Assembly: GCF_905147365.1 (NCBI RefSeq)
Contig: NC_056417.1
Span: 11,802,501 to 11,866,500 of the forward strand
Source: Aricia agestis
Taxonomy: Eukaryota > Arthropoda > Insecta > Lepidoptera > Lycaenidae
Length of the DNA stretch: 64,000 bases
Direction of reading: 5' to 3'
Shown: positions 20,880-30,039 of the stretch, piece after piece
How positions within the stretch are numbered: the stretch's first letter is position 1
How the letters are laid out: every line of letters starts with the position of its first letter
Notes under the pieces: generated by a model
Databases searched by the model: none
Seen by the model: only the letters and a program-made list of their open reading frames with translations
Told to the model about the DNA's origin: nothing
Program-made: the position numbers and the translations under genes

Positions 20880-21355
20880 TTTTTTTCTCACCTCCGGGCG
20901 GAAAACGTCAACTTTCTTCCCGCTGCGCTTACCGATGTTGCCGTTTTCCGCCTCCGTCGATGAGAAAAATAGTACCTATACGCACCATGGACAGTAAATA
21001 AGAAAGCCTCAGATTACATATATAATATAATAATAATGTCTATGGACGCTTCACACCACGTCAGTCTGGCCCCGTGCTAAGTACCTGAAGGACTTGTGTT
21101 ACAGGTACCAGACAACGGAAATATATTTAATACTTTTATACTATACATATATTTAAGATTTTTATTATATCATAAACATATTTAATACACATCCATGACC
21201 CAGGAACATTGAAAAACTTTTTGTTCCGTCGGCGGGATTCGAACCCGCGACCCCCGGCTTGAGTTGCCACACACTCTAACCATTGAGCCACGGAGGTCGT
21301 ACATATGATCTGAGACATTTCTTATTTTCCTGCCCTAGGTGCGTAATGTACTATT
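20880..21355. mobile_element. Family G fragment (hAT-like) interrupted by SINE-B
   Basis: 'ctccgggcggaaaacgtcaa', 'gttgccgttttccgcctccg', 'cgcaccatgg' and, after the SINE, 'tttcctgccctaggtgcgta' match 9061-9468 in reverse. The outer CAGTG terminus is not present, so it is truncated. Removal of the SINE rejoins 'agattacat/atgatctgag'. Confidence 0.72.
21022..21299 (-). mobile_element. SINE-B, full length, with 7-bp TSD
   Basis: On the minus strand from 21299: A-box-like 'gtggctcaatggttagagtg', B box 'gggttcgaatcccgcc', body 'ttccgttgtctggtacctgt', 3' part 'ccagactgacgtggtgtgaa' and an ATT-type tail. TACATAT flanks it at 21015-21021 and 21300-21306. This copy defines the full SINE-B (about 270 bp). 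Confidence 0.88.
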
Positions 21356-21508
21356 TTTTATTTGTACGGGCAAGAGGATCAGCATCATAAGGGCCATACA
21401 AAAATTGAAAAAAAAAAACTCTTTTAGCGCTGCCACTCTTACAGTGAACTCTATACAGAACACTAATACGCACTCTAAAGTATTATCACTTCGTTTTGTT
21501 ACACCCTG

Positions 21509-21874
21509 TAATATTTTTTCTTTTAAAGATCGAACGTACAGAAATATTCAAATCAAAATATGCAAAAAAAAATCCATGATTTGGATTTTTTAAAATTCGA
21601 ATTGCTCATTTTCGTCAACTGCAAATCCGTAGAAAAAAATGCACAGTTGATTAAAATTAAGAAAACAATTTCTTGGAACGGATTAATCCATTAACAATCC
21701 CCAGCGGGTACAGCCGATCGTATTTTTACGGACGAATTTCACGAAGGGTGAACTTTTCTACGTTTAATTTAATTATGACATGGTATAAATTAATTTAGTT
21801 ATGGTTTTTATTATGATTCTTGCTGAAGTCTACTTAATTATGTTACAATGTTAGTTCCTATATTTTAAAGATAA
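21509..21874. other. No recognised feature
   Basis: AT-rich, no repeats found in the window, no ORF with support. Confidence 0.35.
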
Positions 21875-22055
21875 CTAGCTATTTGTCCGAGCTTTGCTAT
21901 GAATTCGATAAAACACGAATAAAATGACATTTTCTAAAAATGATTCCTAGCTAGATCGATTTATCGCCCCCGAAACCCCGTATATACTAAATTTCATGAA
22001 AATCGTTGAAGCCGATTCCGAGATTCCGATAAGAATTATTACCCGGATCAGTTAA
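21875..22055 (-). mobile_element. Helitron-like fragment, 'ctagctatttgtccgagctt' subfamily
   Basis: Shares 'aaaacacgaataaaatgaca', 'gattcctagctagatcgatt' and 'aaccccgtatatactaaatt' with 52926-53100, and the first two with 32474-33100. CTAG at 21875 gives the 3' end. The 5' end is diffuse. Confidence 0.6.
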
Positions 22056-22225
22056 AGCAATTTTAAGTATGCAGATTCGACATGGTAATTTCAAAATGCT
22101 TTAATTTCCTAAATGAACACTACATGCGTTCTGATCAAAACTTCTACATTGTTTTATTTTAAAACCTAAAATACATCGTCAGGAAAATTGTTATAAAAAT
22201 CTTCATGTAAGTAATTTACATCAAT

Positions 22226-22664
22226 GACGACCTCTGTGGCTCAGTTGGAGGGCTGTTGGTATTTCAAGCCGGGGGTTGCGGGTTCGAATCCCGCCGACGG
22301 AACAAAAAGTTTTCAAAGTTCCTGGGTCATGGATGTGTATTAAATATGTGTATCATATTATAATAAAAATCTTAAATATTATCCCCCTTACTAATAAACG
22401 TTGTATGAGCTTTGAATAGTTATACAGTGTTTTGTTCCTGTCACACAAGTGACATTTTTAATTGGATTGAAGAAGACAAAACACTGTATAACTATTCAAA
22501 GCTTATACAGTGTTTATTAGTAAGGGGGTATATGTATACTTATTATAAACGTATTAAATATATTTCCGTTGTCTGGTACCCGTAACACAAGTCCTTCAGG
22601 TAGGCACTTAACACGGCGCCAGATTGACGTGGTGTGAAGCGTCCATAGAAATTATTATTATTAC
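22226..22664 (+). mobile_element. SINE-B copy interrupted by a MITE
   Basis: Starts 'gacgacctctgtggctcagt', B box 'gggttcgaatcccgcc', ends 'gtgtgaagcgtccatagaaa' plus (att)n. The body is broken at 'cttaaatatt' by a 146-bp hairpin element and resumes at 'tatatgtata', as the intact copies show. Confidence 0.88.
22383..22528. mobile_element. Hairpin MITE inside SINE-B
   Basis: Termini CCCCCTTACTAATAAAC and GTTTATTAGTAAGGGGG are perfect inverses; an inner stem 'tttgaatagttatacagtgt' has its exact complement at 22477-22498. Flanks suggest a 2-3 bp TA/TAT duplication, consistent with Tc1/mariner or PIF/Harbinger. Confidence 0.82.
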
Positions 22665-22995
22665 TTATCAATTTAAAACTTAATTAAAAATATCCCCAAA
22701 GCAAGTCCAAAATATGGTCTTTAAACCTGGACACACTATGTAACGTCTGGCAGTGCGTCCATATAAGTTTATTAATTCAGATTTGCCCAAGCGTCAGTGC
22801 CAAGAGCCAGTACATCATGATTGAAAATACGGGAGCCTTGCCAAACACGCCTAATGCCTGATATTAGCCGATAAGCGACCTAATGAAAATAAGGATATAT
22901 TGACGCTGAAGCACAGAATATATATATTAGTAGTACCAAGCTGAAGTTAATTCGGTTATCATCATGATCAATAATCATCACACATTGTCGAATTG
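22665..22995. other. No gene; short dispersed repeat fragment
   Basis: 'tattagtagtaccaag' (22926) also occurs at about 37090 with similar flanks, marking a small dispersed repeat. Nothing else is assignable. Confidence 0.35.
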
Positions 22996-23145
22996 AATTG
23001 GTCCCGTTTAGAATTAGTCTTGGTCTTGGTCCTCCTTGTTTTGCAAGAGCAAGACCAAGACTGCAAGATCAAGAACAATTTTGCTCATGCTGCTGCCTTG
23101 GTCTTCGTCTTGCAAAAAAAGCAAGACTAATTTTGCTCATCACTA
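22996..23145. repeat. CAAGAC-rich iterated motif region
   Basis: Variants of 'caagaccaagac' and its complement 'gtcttggtcttg' recur about ten times; outer parts 'aattagtcttgg' and 'gcaagactaatt' are inverted. It may be a small foldback element built of degenerate repeats. Confidence 0.55.
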
Positions 23146-23315
23146 GTCACACTCCTTCAGTATTCAATACAGAGCTACAAGGATGAAAACGAGGATGCAT
23201 AGCAACTGTCAATCAAAATAATAATGATGATTTGTAATACGGTCACATTTAAAATGATATAGCGACAGTGAAAGTAAGGGGACATACATAAGGACAGAGG
23301 GACATAGGGTCGGAC

Positions 23316-23610
23316 CATAAAGATAATATACCTAGCAGAATAGAGCAACAATCTCGAGCTGTCAAACGTAACCGAAATCGGTTTCATCTGTGTGTAAAAA
23401 TATGTGTACGTATTCACTTACACAAGCATGATTAAACATGAATTCTATGAGATTAAATTGTCACCGTGCGGCACGTGCCGACTGGACGTCAAAAAAGAGT
23501 GCTGCTGTCATGTTTCACACGGCTCTTTTTACCACGCAGTGTTACTGATAGTGACATCTCTCTTGCTCAGGCCTTTGTTTCTCTATTCCGCTAGGTATAT
23601 TAACTTTATG
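23316..23610. mobile_element. MITE with P-element-like ends and 8-bp TSD
   Basis: Termini begin CATAAAG(A/T)TAATATACCTAG and match over about 35 bp with three differences. The 8-mer GGTCGGAC flanks both sides (23308-23315 and 23611-23618). P elements make 8-bp TSDs, begin with CAT and prefer GGCCAGAC-like targets; 6 of 8 bases agree. The interior (295 bp total) has no transposase. Assignment to the P superfamily is inference. Confidence 0.8.
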
Positions 23611-23634
23611 GGTCGGACAGACTGACGAAGGAAG

Positions 23635-23805
23635 AGAAAGAGACAAATGGACGGATGGAGGGACGGAAGGATAGAGGGACAGGGACACACGGTAAGGGAT
23701 AGAGGGATGAGTAGAGGGACAGAAGGACAGAGAGACAGGCGGACAGTGGGACTGAGCGATAAAGGGACAGAGCGACAGTACGGACACAGACACAGAGCAA
23801 GGAAT
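23635..23805 (+). repeat. Imperfect (GGGACAGA)n purine-rich tract
   Basis: Degenerate units such as 'gagggacagaaggacagaga' fill the interval; similar units lie left of the MITE (about 23275-23305), so the MITE sits within a larger GA-rich region. Long open frames here are produced by the simple repeat. Confidence 0.75.
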
Positions 23806-23880
23806 GTTGTGATGAAGAAACACAAAAGAAAATTTACAAAAGTATGACAGACGCCTTTATGGGTATGGTAACTTGGATAA

Positions 23881-24097
23881 ATAATCGGCCAAGTGCGAGT
23901 CGGACTCGCGCACGAAGGGTCCCGTACCATTATACAGCAAAAATTGGCCAAATATTGTGTTTTTGTATGGGAGCCCCTCTTAAATAATAATATTCATTTG
24001 TTTTTAGTATAATTTGTTGTTATAGCGGCAACAGATATACACAATCTGTGAAAATTTCAGATGTCTAGCTAAAGCGGTTCTTGAGAGACAGCCTGGC

Positions 24098-24128
<31 letters not shown>

Positions 24129-24194
24129 GGACAGACAACGAAGTCTTAGTAATAGGGTCCCGTTTTTACCCTTTGGGTACGGAACCCTAAAAAT
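23881..24194 (-). mobile_element. D-family repeat, complete copy in reverse
   Basis: Plus strand: 'aatcggccaagtgcgagtcg', 'cacgaagggtcccgtacc', 'gccgctata'-complement 'tatagcggcaacagatatac', an eight-unit (gaca)n tract, and the end 'tttgggtacggaaccctaaa'. Confidence 0.85.
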
Positions 24195-24627
24195 CATAAA
24201 ATTTTGTGAACTCTGTTTCAGCAATCGCATTTTGGATTATGCTGCTTGCATTTAACAAAAAGAATCTCTGTTAACTCTGCGTAAAGTTGTAAATCGTTTG
24301 AATTGTCCAACCGTTTCTCTGAATGTACCACCATAATGGAACCCCACCGTCTAGACATGAGTACTCCGGAAGTATTTTGTACTTTGGTACTTTAATTTCT
24401 TAGGCAGGTTAAGATCCTTTTAAGAAAAGGGCAAAAATTGTACAATGGGTGTATAAATTATCGTTTAATCTTTTTTTACAGCTGAAATTTTACATTTTTC
24501 TATACTGGTTGTAAAATAATTATAAATGAGTTATTGTGTCTGACTGTGTACCAATAATAAAAAAATAGATTGGAGTGGTTTAGGGTGAGTTTAAACTATA
24601 AAATCTGTAGCTATTACTGTACTTTAT
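24195..24627. other. No recognised feature
   Basis: AT-rich spacer, no repeats or ORFs with support. Confidence 0.35.
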
Positions 24628-24956
24628 ACGTGGGAGAGCCATGCTTCGGCACGAATGGGCCGGCTCGACTGGAGAAATACCACGTTCTCACAGAAAACCG
24701 GCGTGAAACAGCGCAGCTTGCGCTGTGTTTCGCCGAGTGAGTGAGTTTACCGGAGGCCCAATCCCCTACCCTATTTCTTTCCCTGCCCTCCCCTATTCCC
24801 TTCCCTTCCCTACCCTCCCCTATTACTCTATTCCCTCTTAAAAGGCCGGCAACGCACCTGCAGCTCTTCTGATGCTGCGAGTGTCCATGGGCGACGGAAG
24901 TTGCTTTCCATATTCAGGTGACCCGTTTGCTCGTTTGCCCATTCATTAAAAAAAAA
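24628..24956 (+). mobile_element. SINE-A copy 4
   Basis: Complete: head ACGTGGGAGAG, palindromic 'cagcgcagcttgcgctg', pyrimidine tract, tail 'cttaaaaggccggcaacgca', A-run. A 3-base insertion in 'ccatATTcaggtgacc' and a shortened end 'tttgcccattcatt' mark this copy. Confidence 0.9.
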
Positions 24957-25149
24957 CTCATCAAAATTAAGTCTATGAATAACGTAGTCCACTTGATCAT
25001 AATACTACATCGATCTTTTAAGTAGAATTAATTTATGGCACGGTACGGTAAACGTATATTTTTCTCATTTTCCTTTCGAATTGTCTTCCATTCAGTAGTT
25101 TTAACATAATAAGGTAACACAATATCAGACAGAAAAACACTTTCACATT

Positions 25150-25303
25150 TATATCTATATATATAAAAATGGCTTTTCAAATGTGTTAGTCGCGCTAAAA
25201 CTCGAAAACGGCTGGACGGATTGGGCTGATTTTAGTCTTAAAATATTCGTAGAAGTCCAGGGAAGGTTTTAAAGTGACACGAAGTTCACCGGGACAGCTA
25301 GTT
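25150..25303 (+). mobile_element. Helitron-like fragment ending CTAG
   Basis: 'gctaaaactcgaaaacggct', 'ttttagtcttaaaatattcg' and 'gtccagggaaggtt' recur at 52640-52858 and, inverted, near 63060. Ends 'cgggacagCTAG' before T. Confidence 0.6.
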
Positions 25304-25379
25304 ATTACAAAAGATTCGGCATATAAAAAACTGACTGTACTAGCGTTATTTAACTTTTTATATAAAACAGCAACAACCC

Positions 25380-25450
25380 CGCGGGGCTAAAATAGTAAGT
25401 TTTAGCAATTCCTCTCAATCAATTCAGCGACGATATTACGAGCAATATCG
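25380..25450. mobile_element. Family I MITE fragment
   Basis: 'gcggggctaaaatag' and 'agcaattcctctcaatcaat' match one end of the copy at 39804-40036; the rest is missing. Confidence 0.65.
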
Positions 25451-25667
25451 GCGGTGATCCATCTAATTTTGTAAAATAACGTCCTACGTCAACGGCAATT
25501 CAATTCATTAGCAGATTCATAATTGAAACCGTATTGCCATTCTGAAAAACATAAAAACGAACATGACCGGTTTTTTTTCTACATTTATTTATGATTTTAT
25601 GAATGATCCACGAAATATTTGATATAATTGTTATATTTTATGTATTAAACTGTACATTTATTGTATA

Positions 25668-26416
25668 CTAGCTGTTGCCCGCGACTTCGTCCGCGTGGAC
25701 TTCAGTTTATAGCGCGCGATGTCAAATTGGTGTCAAAAGCTTTTATAAAAAAACCCTGGTACCCCTTAAATCAATACAGCTGTGTAGTGTGCACACAATA
25801 AGTACTTTATTTTTTATATTAAACTTTATATTTTATGCCAAATTTCAAAGCATATTTAGCCCCCCAATTACACAACTTTACCCATAAACTATTTATCATT
25901 GATAGGTTTAGCCCCAATTTCACCAACGTCTGTTAGTGTTAACAGCTTGTTAAAATGTCCTGTCTTCTCTTTCATTCATATGAAAAACGAAACAGCTAAC
26001 GTGATACTAATTCGATCATTAACTTTAACAGTCGTTGGTGAAATTTGGTCTTAAGGTTACGTCACTGCCTGCACAGATAAAGTATTGAGTTATTTAATAC
26101 CGTAGAATAGATACAACAATCGAAAAAAATCGAGACTTAAATGTAAGATGATACCACCTCTTATAGAAAGACTTTTGAGCAAGCGTCAGCGCGATGTAGA
26201 AGACGCACGGCGCCATCTATTATGAATTTTTTAAACAAATTTACGACCCTTACAACCCTTTTTTCCAGTAAAAAAGTAGCCTATGTCCTTTCTTAGGCTT
26301 TAGACTATCTGTATACAAAATTTCATTACAATCGGTTCGGTAGTTTTGGCGTTTGGCGTGAAAGCGAGACTGACAGACAGACAGAGATACTTTCGCATTT
26401 ATAATATTAGTATAGA
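25668..26416 (-). mobile_element. Helitron-like element, both ends present, carrying a MITE
   Basis: Plus strand starts A-CTAGCTGTTGCCCGCGACTT and ends attagtataGA-T. The hairpin-prone 'gcgacttcgtccgcg' adjoins the CTAG end. A (gaca)n tract lies near the 5' end. The MITE at 25910-26052 lengthens it. Non-coding. Confidence 0.82.
25910..26052. mobile_element. Hairpin MITE, copy 1 (AGCCCCAATTTCACC family)
   Basis: Left end AGCCCCAATTTCACCAACG, right end CGTTGGTGAAATTTGGTCT. The interior 'gttagtgttaacagcttgtt' and 'aactttaacagtcg' are shared with 30452-30588. TA-type flanks on both sides. Confidence 0.82.
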
Positions 26417-26461
26417 TTATGTGCACACTGCACAGCTGTTTTTGGGTATTTTGATTAATTA

Positions 26462-26536
26462 AGGGCCGCGCTACACCGGAATGGCAGCGGCGAGGCGAGC
26501 ACTTTCAGCGCTGCCATTCCGGTGTAGCGCGGCCCT
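26462..26536. repeat. Perfect 28-bp hairpin
   Basis: 26462-26489 and 26509-26536 are exact complements (agggccgcgctacaccggaa...), 19-base loop 'gcgaggcgagcactttcag'. A relative with the same left arm, loop start and closing 'gcgcggccctta' is at 53930-54045 with a longer, diverged centre. Confidence 0.9.
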
Positions 26537-26651
26537 AAGAGGGGTACCACTTACCAGGGTTTTAAAAAGTTTTTAAATTTGACACAAATTTTGTTGACAC
26601 CGCGCGCTATAAACTAAAGTCCACGCGGACGAAGTCGCGGGCAACAGCTAG
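26537..26651 (+). mobile_element. Helitron-like 3' fragment
   Basis: Ends 'gaagtcgcgggcaacagCTAG' before T, the mirror of the end at 25668. 'gggtaccactta' and 'cgcgctataaactaaagtcc' mirror the same arm, so 25668-26651 is framed by two inverted Helitron ends. Confidence 0.7.
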
Positions 26652-26681
26652 TATATATATAATATTATTATAATATTATTA

Positions 26682-28160
26682 AACATCATATTCTAACGTA
26701 TTAAAAACTATAAACAAAAACATACTAATTAATAAGTATGATTAGTTCTATGTTACAATAAAGTAAAAAATAAAACGCCATCTGTTGAATCGTATTAGAA
26801 CTAAAATTTCATTCCATCGATATATTTCTGGATTTTTTATAATATTATACAAAAAATATGTTTAAGATTTTTGAAATTTTATTTTAATACACATCAAAGA
26901 CCCAGGAAAATTGAAAACTTTTTGTTCCGCCTGCGGGACTCGAACCCAGGACCCCCGGGATGAGCGCTGGCCACGCGCAATACGAATTCATTTTCATCGA
27001 AATTTTCATGGAAATAAGATATTTTCCCACATCAAAATGTAGCCTATGTCCTTTCTCAGACTCTAGAATAACTGTATACAAAATTTCATTGCAATCGGTT
27101 CAGTAGTTTTGGCGTGAAAGCAAGACAGACAGACAGACAGATATACTTTCGCATTTATAATATTAGTATGGATTAGTATGGATTAAACATCATATTCTAA
27201 CGTATTAAAAACTATAAACAAAAACATACTAACTAATAAGTATGATTAGTTCTATGTTACAATAAAGTAAAAAATAAAACGCCATCTGTTGAATTCCATC
27301 GATATATTTCTGGATTTTTTATAATATTATACATAAAATATGTTTAAGATTTTTGAAATTTTATTTTAATACACATCCAAGACCCAGGAAAATTGAAAAC
27401 TTTTTGTTCCGCCTGCGGGACTCGAACCCAGGGTCCCCGGGATGAGCGCTGGCCACGCGCAATGCGAATTCATTTTCATCGAAATTTTCATGGAAATAAG
27501 ATATTTTCCCACATCAAAATGTAGCCTATGTCCTTTCTCAGACTCTAGAATAACTGTATACAAAATTTCATTGCAATCGGTTCAGTAGTTTTGGCGTGAA
27601 AGCAAGACAGACAGACAGACAGACAGACAGAGATACTTTCGCATTTATAATATTAGTATGGATTAGTATGGATAGTATGGATTAGAAATGCACTAGGAGT
27701 TCTACATAAGATAAGATAGATTGATTATTATTATACCAAGTGATAATATTAAAAAAACATACTAACTAATAAGTATGATTAGTTCTATGTTACAATAAAG
27801 TAAAAAATAAAACGCCATCTGTTGAATCGTATTAGAACTAAAATGTTCATTCCATCGATATATTTCTGGATTTTTTATAATATTATACATAAAATATGTT
27901 TAAGATTTTTGAAATTTTATTTTAATACACATCCAAGACCCAGGAAAATTGAAAACTTTTTGTTCCGCCTGCGGGACTCGAACCCAGGACCCCCGGGATG
28001 AGCGCTGGCCACGCGCAATGCGAATTCATTTTCATCGAAATTTTCATGGAAATAAGATATTTTCCCACATCAAAATGTAGCCTATGTCCTTTCTCAGACT
28101 CTAGAATAACTGTATACAAAATTTCATTGCAATCGGTTCAGTAGTTTTGGCGTGAAAGCA

Positions 28161-28199
<39 letters not shown>

Positions 28200-28232
28200 G
28201 ATACTTTCGCATTTATAATATTAGTATGGATT
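26682..28232. repeat. Tandem triplication of a ~0.5-kb composite unit
   Basis: Three near-identical units start near 26682, 27186 and 27749. Each has 'acatactaa(c/t)taataagtat', 'ccatcgatatatttctggat', a SINE-B head in reverse ('ggcgggactcgaaccc'-like), 'atcgaaattttcatggaaat' and a Helitron 5' end '...cgcatttataatattagtat'. The (gaca)n run grows from unit 1 to unit 3. Identical 65-codon open frames in the units are by-products. Confidence 0.88.
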
Positions 28233-28431
28233 TGTTCATTAAAATCATTTTATAACTAAAAACAAAATGTTGTTTAATAATTTCACCATAATCTTCAAAT
28301 ATCGTTATATTTTCGTAACGTTACTGCCGCAAGGGCCTATCTATGCCCATATAACAATATGAAAATTTAACCGATACTTGAAATTATTAATTATATGGAA
28401 ACATAATATGGTGATTTTGATTTAAAGAGAA

Positions 28432-28622
28432 GTATCCTAAGCATATGCTACCAAAAAGTAAGATTTTGCACCAAGGTATGCTATGGTTCCGAAGATACTA
28501 AGAGAACTCCGGATTCCTAATAGATAAAAGTATGAGGGTTCCGGCGTTGTTTTACGAAGAAAGCATATTATTATGCTACTATGTAAATTACATTCATCAT
28601 CATCATCATCACTACCATCACA
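28432..28622 (+). repeat. Repeat N, copy 1
   Basis: 'aagcatatgctacca', 'cggcgttgttttacg' and (cat)n match 50505-50735 in inverted orientation. Non-coding, about 190-230 bp. Confidence 0.72.
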
Positions 28623-28937
28623 CCACAGAAAAATTATACATAAGACTCTTGAATCCCATAAAAGCGTGTCTGCAGATTTTAGTTCTCATCTGAACGATAG
28701 ATGGCATTGAGTGTATCAAATTAGCCTAACAAATAAAAAATACAATAAATAAATGCACCATCTAGTAGACTATTTTTAAAACACGTTCACAAAATGCAAA
28801 ATTCTCCCAAAGATGTCGCTGATTAATTTTAATCGGAAATGACATTTATTAAAGCTTTCTTAACTCTTTTAGTGTTTGGCTCTTTTAAAATATCTATATT
28901 TTTTTGTAAATATAGATACTAAAAAAAATTGATTTTT
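28623..28937. other. No recognised feature
   Basis: AT-rich; nothing assignable. Confidence 0.3.
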
Positions 28938-29003
28938 TTTATTCCGTCGGCGGGATTCGAACCCGCGACTCCCGGCTTCAGCTACCAATGCGCTCATCCA
29001 TCT
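28938..29003 (-). mobile_element. SINE-B head fragment
   Basis: 'ccgtcggcgggattcgaacc' with 'ggcttcagctaccaatgcgc' matches the SINE-B B box and central head in reverse. It is truncated on both sides; not a tRNA. Confidence 0.7.
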
Positions 29004-29094
29004 GTTTTTCTGACATTATGTATTTCTATTGCCGCTATAATACTAAATACTAAAAACAAAATAAATTAAATATTTAAGGCGGGCTATATGTAGC

Positions 29095-29469
29095 TTCACT
29101 CTGCATCCTCTATCAGTTGTATCACGGGGAGTGCTCTGAGGAATTGTTCGGAATCATACCTCCTGCAACTTTTCGCCATCGCCCCACGCGAAAAATATAC
29201 TTACCATCCTCATCACCTTGATGAGTGGCAGTCTTCCACAGTGCGTTTTTCGCGTAACTTTCTGCCGCGCACTGTAAAACTCTGGAACGAACTGTCACCA
29301 GCAGTATTTCGGACCTATACGACCTGCAAACCTTCAAGAAGAGAGCGTATTCCCTCTTAAAAGGCCGGCAACGCACTTGCAACTCTTCTGATGCTGCGAG
29401 TGTCCATGGGCGACGGAAGTTGCTTTCCATCAGGTGACCCGTTTGCTCGTTTGCCCCCATATTTCATTA
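29095..29469 (+). mobile_element. LINE-4: 5'-truncated LINE 3' end, partner of SINE-A
   Basis: Plus-strand translation, with frameshifts, gives the C-terminus of an RT ORF: 'HHLDEWQSSTVRFS', 'RNFLPRTVKLWNELSPAVF', then 'DLQTFKKRAYSLLKGRQRT' and 'CNSSDAASVHGRRKLLSIR', ending at TGA in 'atcaggTGA'. The 3' UTR 'cccgtttgctcgtttgcccc' and an A-run follow. From 'tattccctcttaaaagg' to the A-run it is nearly identical to the tail of every SINE-A copy. A one-base frameshift near 29305 and a stop near 29220 show decay. Confidence 0.88.
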
Positions 29470-30039
29470 AAAAAAAATCGACTTCCCCACAATGCACTCC
29501 GACGCGACAGACCAGAGTACCGAGTACGTATAGATTTTTATTAGCTAGCTAGCTAGATAGCTGCCCTCGCATACATATTTAATCTTTATTCGGTAATATA
29601 CTGTTGTATAGTTTATTAAGTAATAATATATTATTTTTGTATAGTTAAGTGTTAACTGATTTTATAAATTAGATCCGTCTGCAAGATCGTGTCGTTCAAA
29701 CTGTTGCAGCGATTAAGATATTTTAAATTTCGGCAATTATGATACTTTTGTCCCGGGGACGGTTCGCTCTTTATACGAATTTCTTCGTAAATTACGAACA
29801 TCATAACGATTTTCATAAAAATAATTGAAAAACCTATATAAATATCTAAAAATGCACGTTACGATTTAAATGTACTAATTTTAGTTTAGCGAAGTCGGGT
29901 TACGTTTCTTCGTACAGTGTAAACGTCCCTAAGTGTGATTTACGTCAGCACACAGGATTTGCCGTGAGATAGGCACGCTCTGTGTACTGTAGTCTGTACA
30001 CCGATACCAATAATTTCGCTTTATGAATACTTACATCAC
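29470..30039. other. No recognised feature
   Basis: AT-rich; (tagc)n-like 'tagctagctagctagatagc' near 29545. No gene seen. Confidence 0.35.

Larger units (their letters stand above)
20441..21508. mobile_element. TA-flanked inverted-repeat element carrying other insertions
   Basis: Termini CGAGGTGTAACAAAAC and GTTTTGTTACACCCTG are near-perfect inverses, each bordered by TA as in Tc1/mariner-type transposons. About 1.07 kb, without transposase. It holds a hAT-like MITE (20493-20823), a family G fragment (20880-21355) and a SINE-B (21022-21299). Its right end (ctaaagtattatcacttcg) recurs at about 48215, where it is split by element K. Confidence 0.72.

Noticed and set aside
23542..23951. Ser/Pro/Leu-rich or Asp/Arg-rich proteins
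   Set aside because: Frames lie on an imperfect GGGACAGA tract that stays open in several frames on both strands.
26884..28119. Conserved 65-codon protein encoded three times, or a repeat array like CRISPR
   Set aside because: The frames lie in three copies of one tandem unit made of SINE-B and Helitron pieces. Unit length (~0.5 kb) and content exclude CRISPR.
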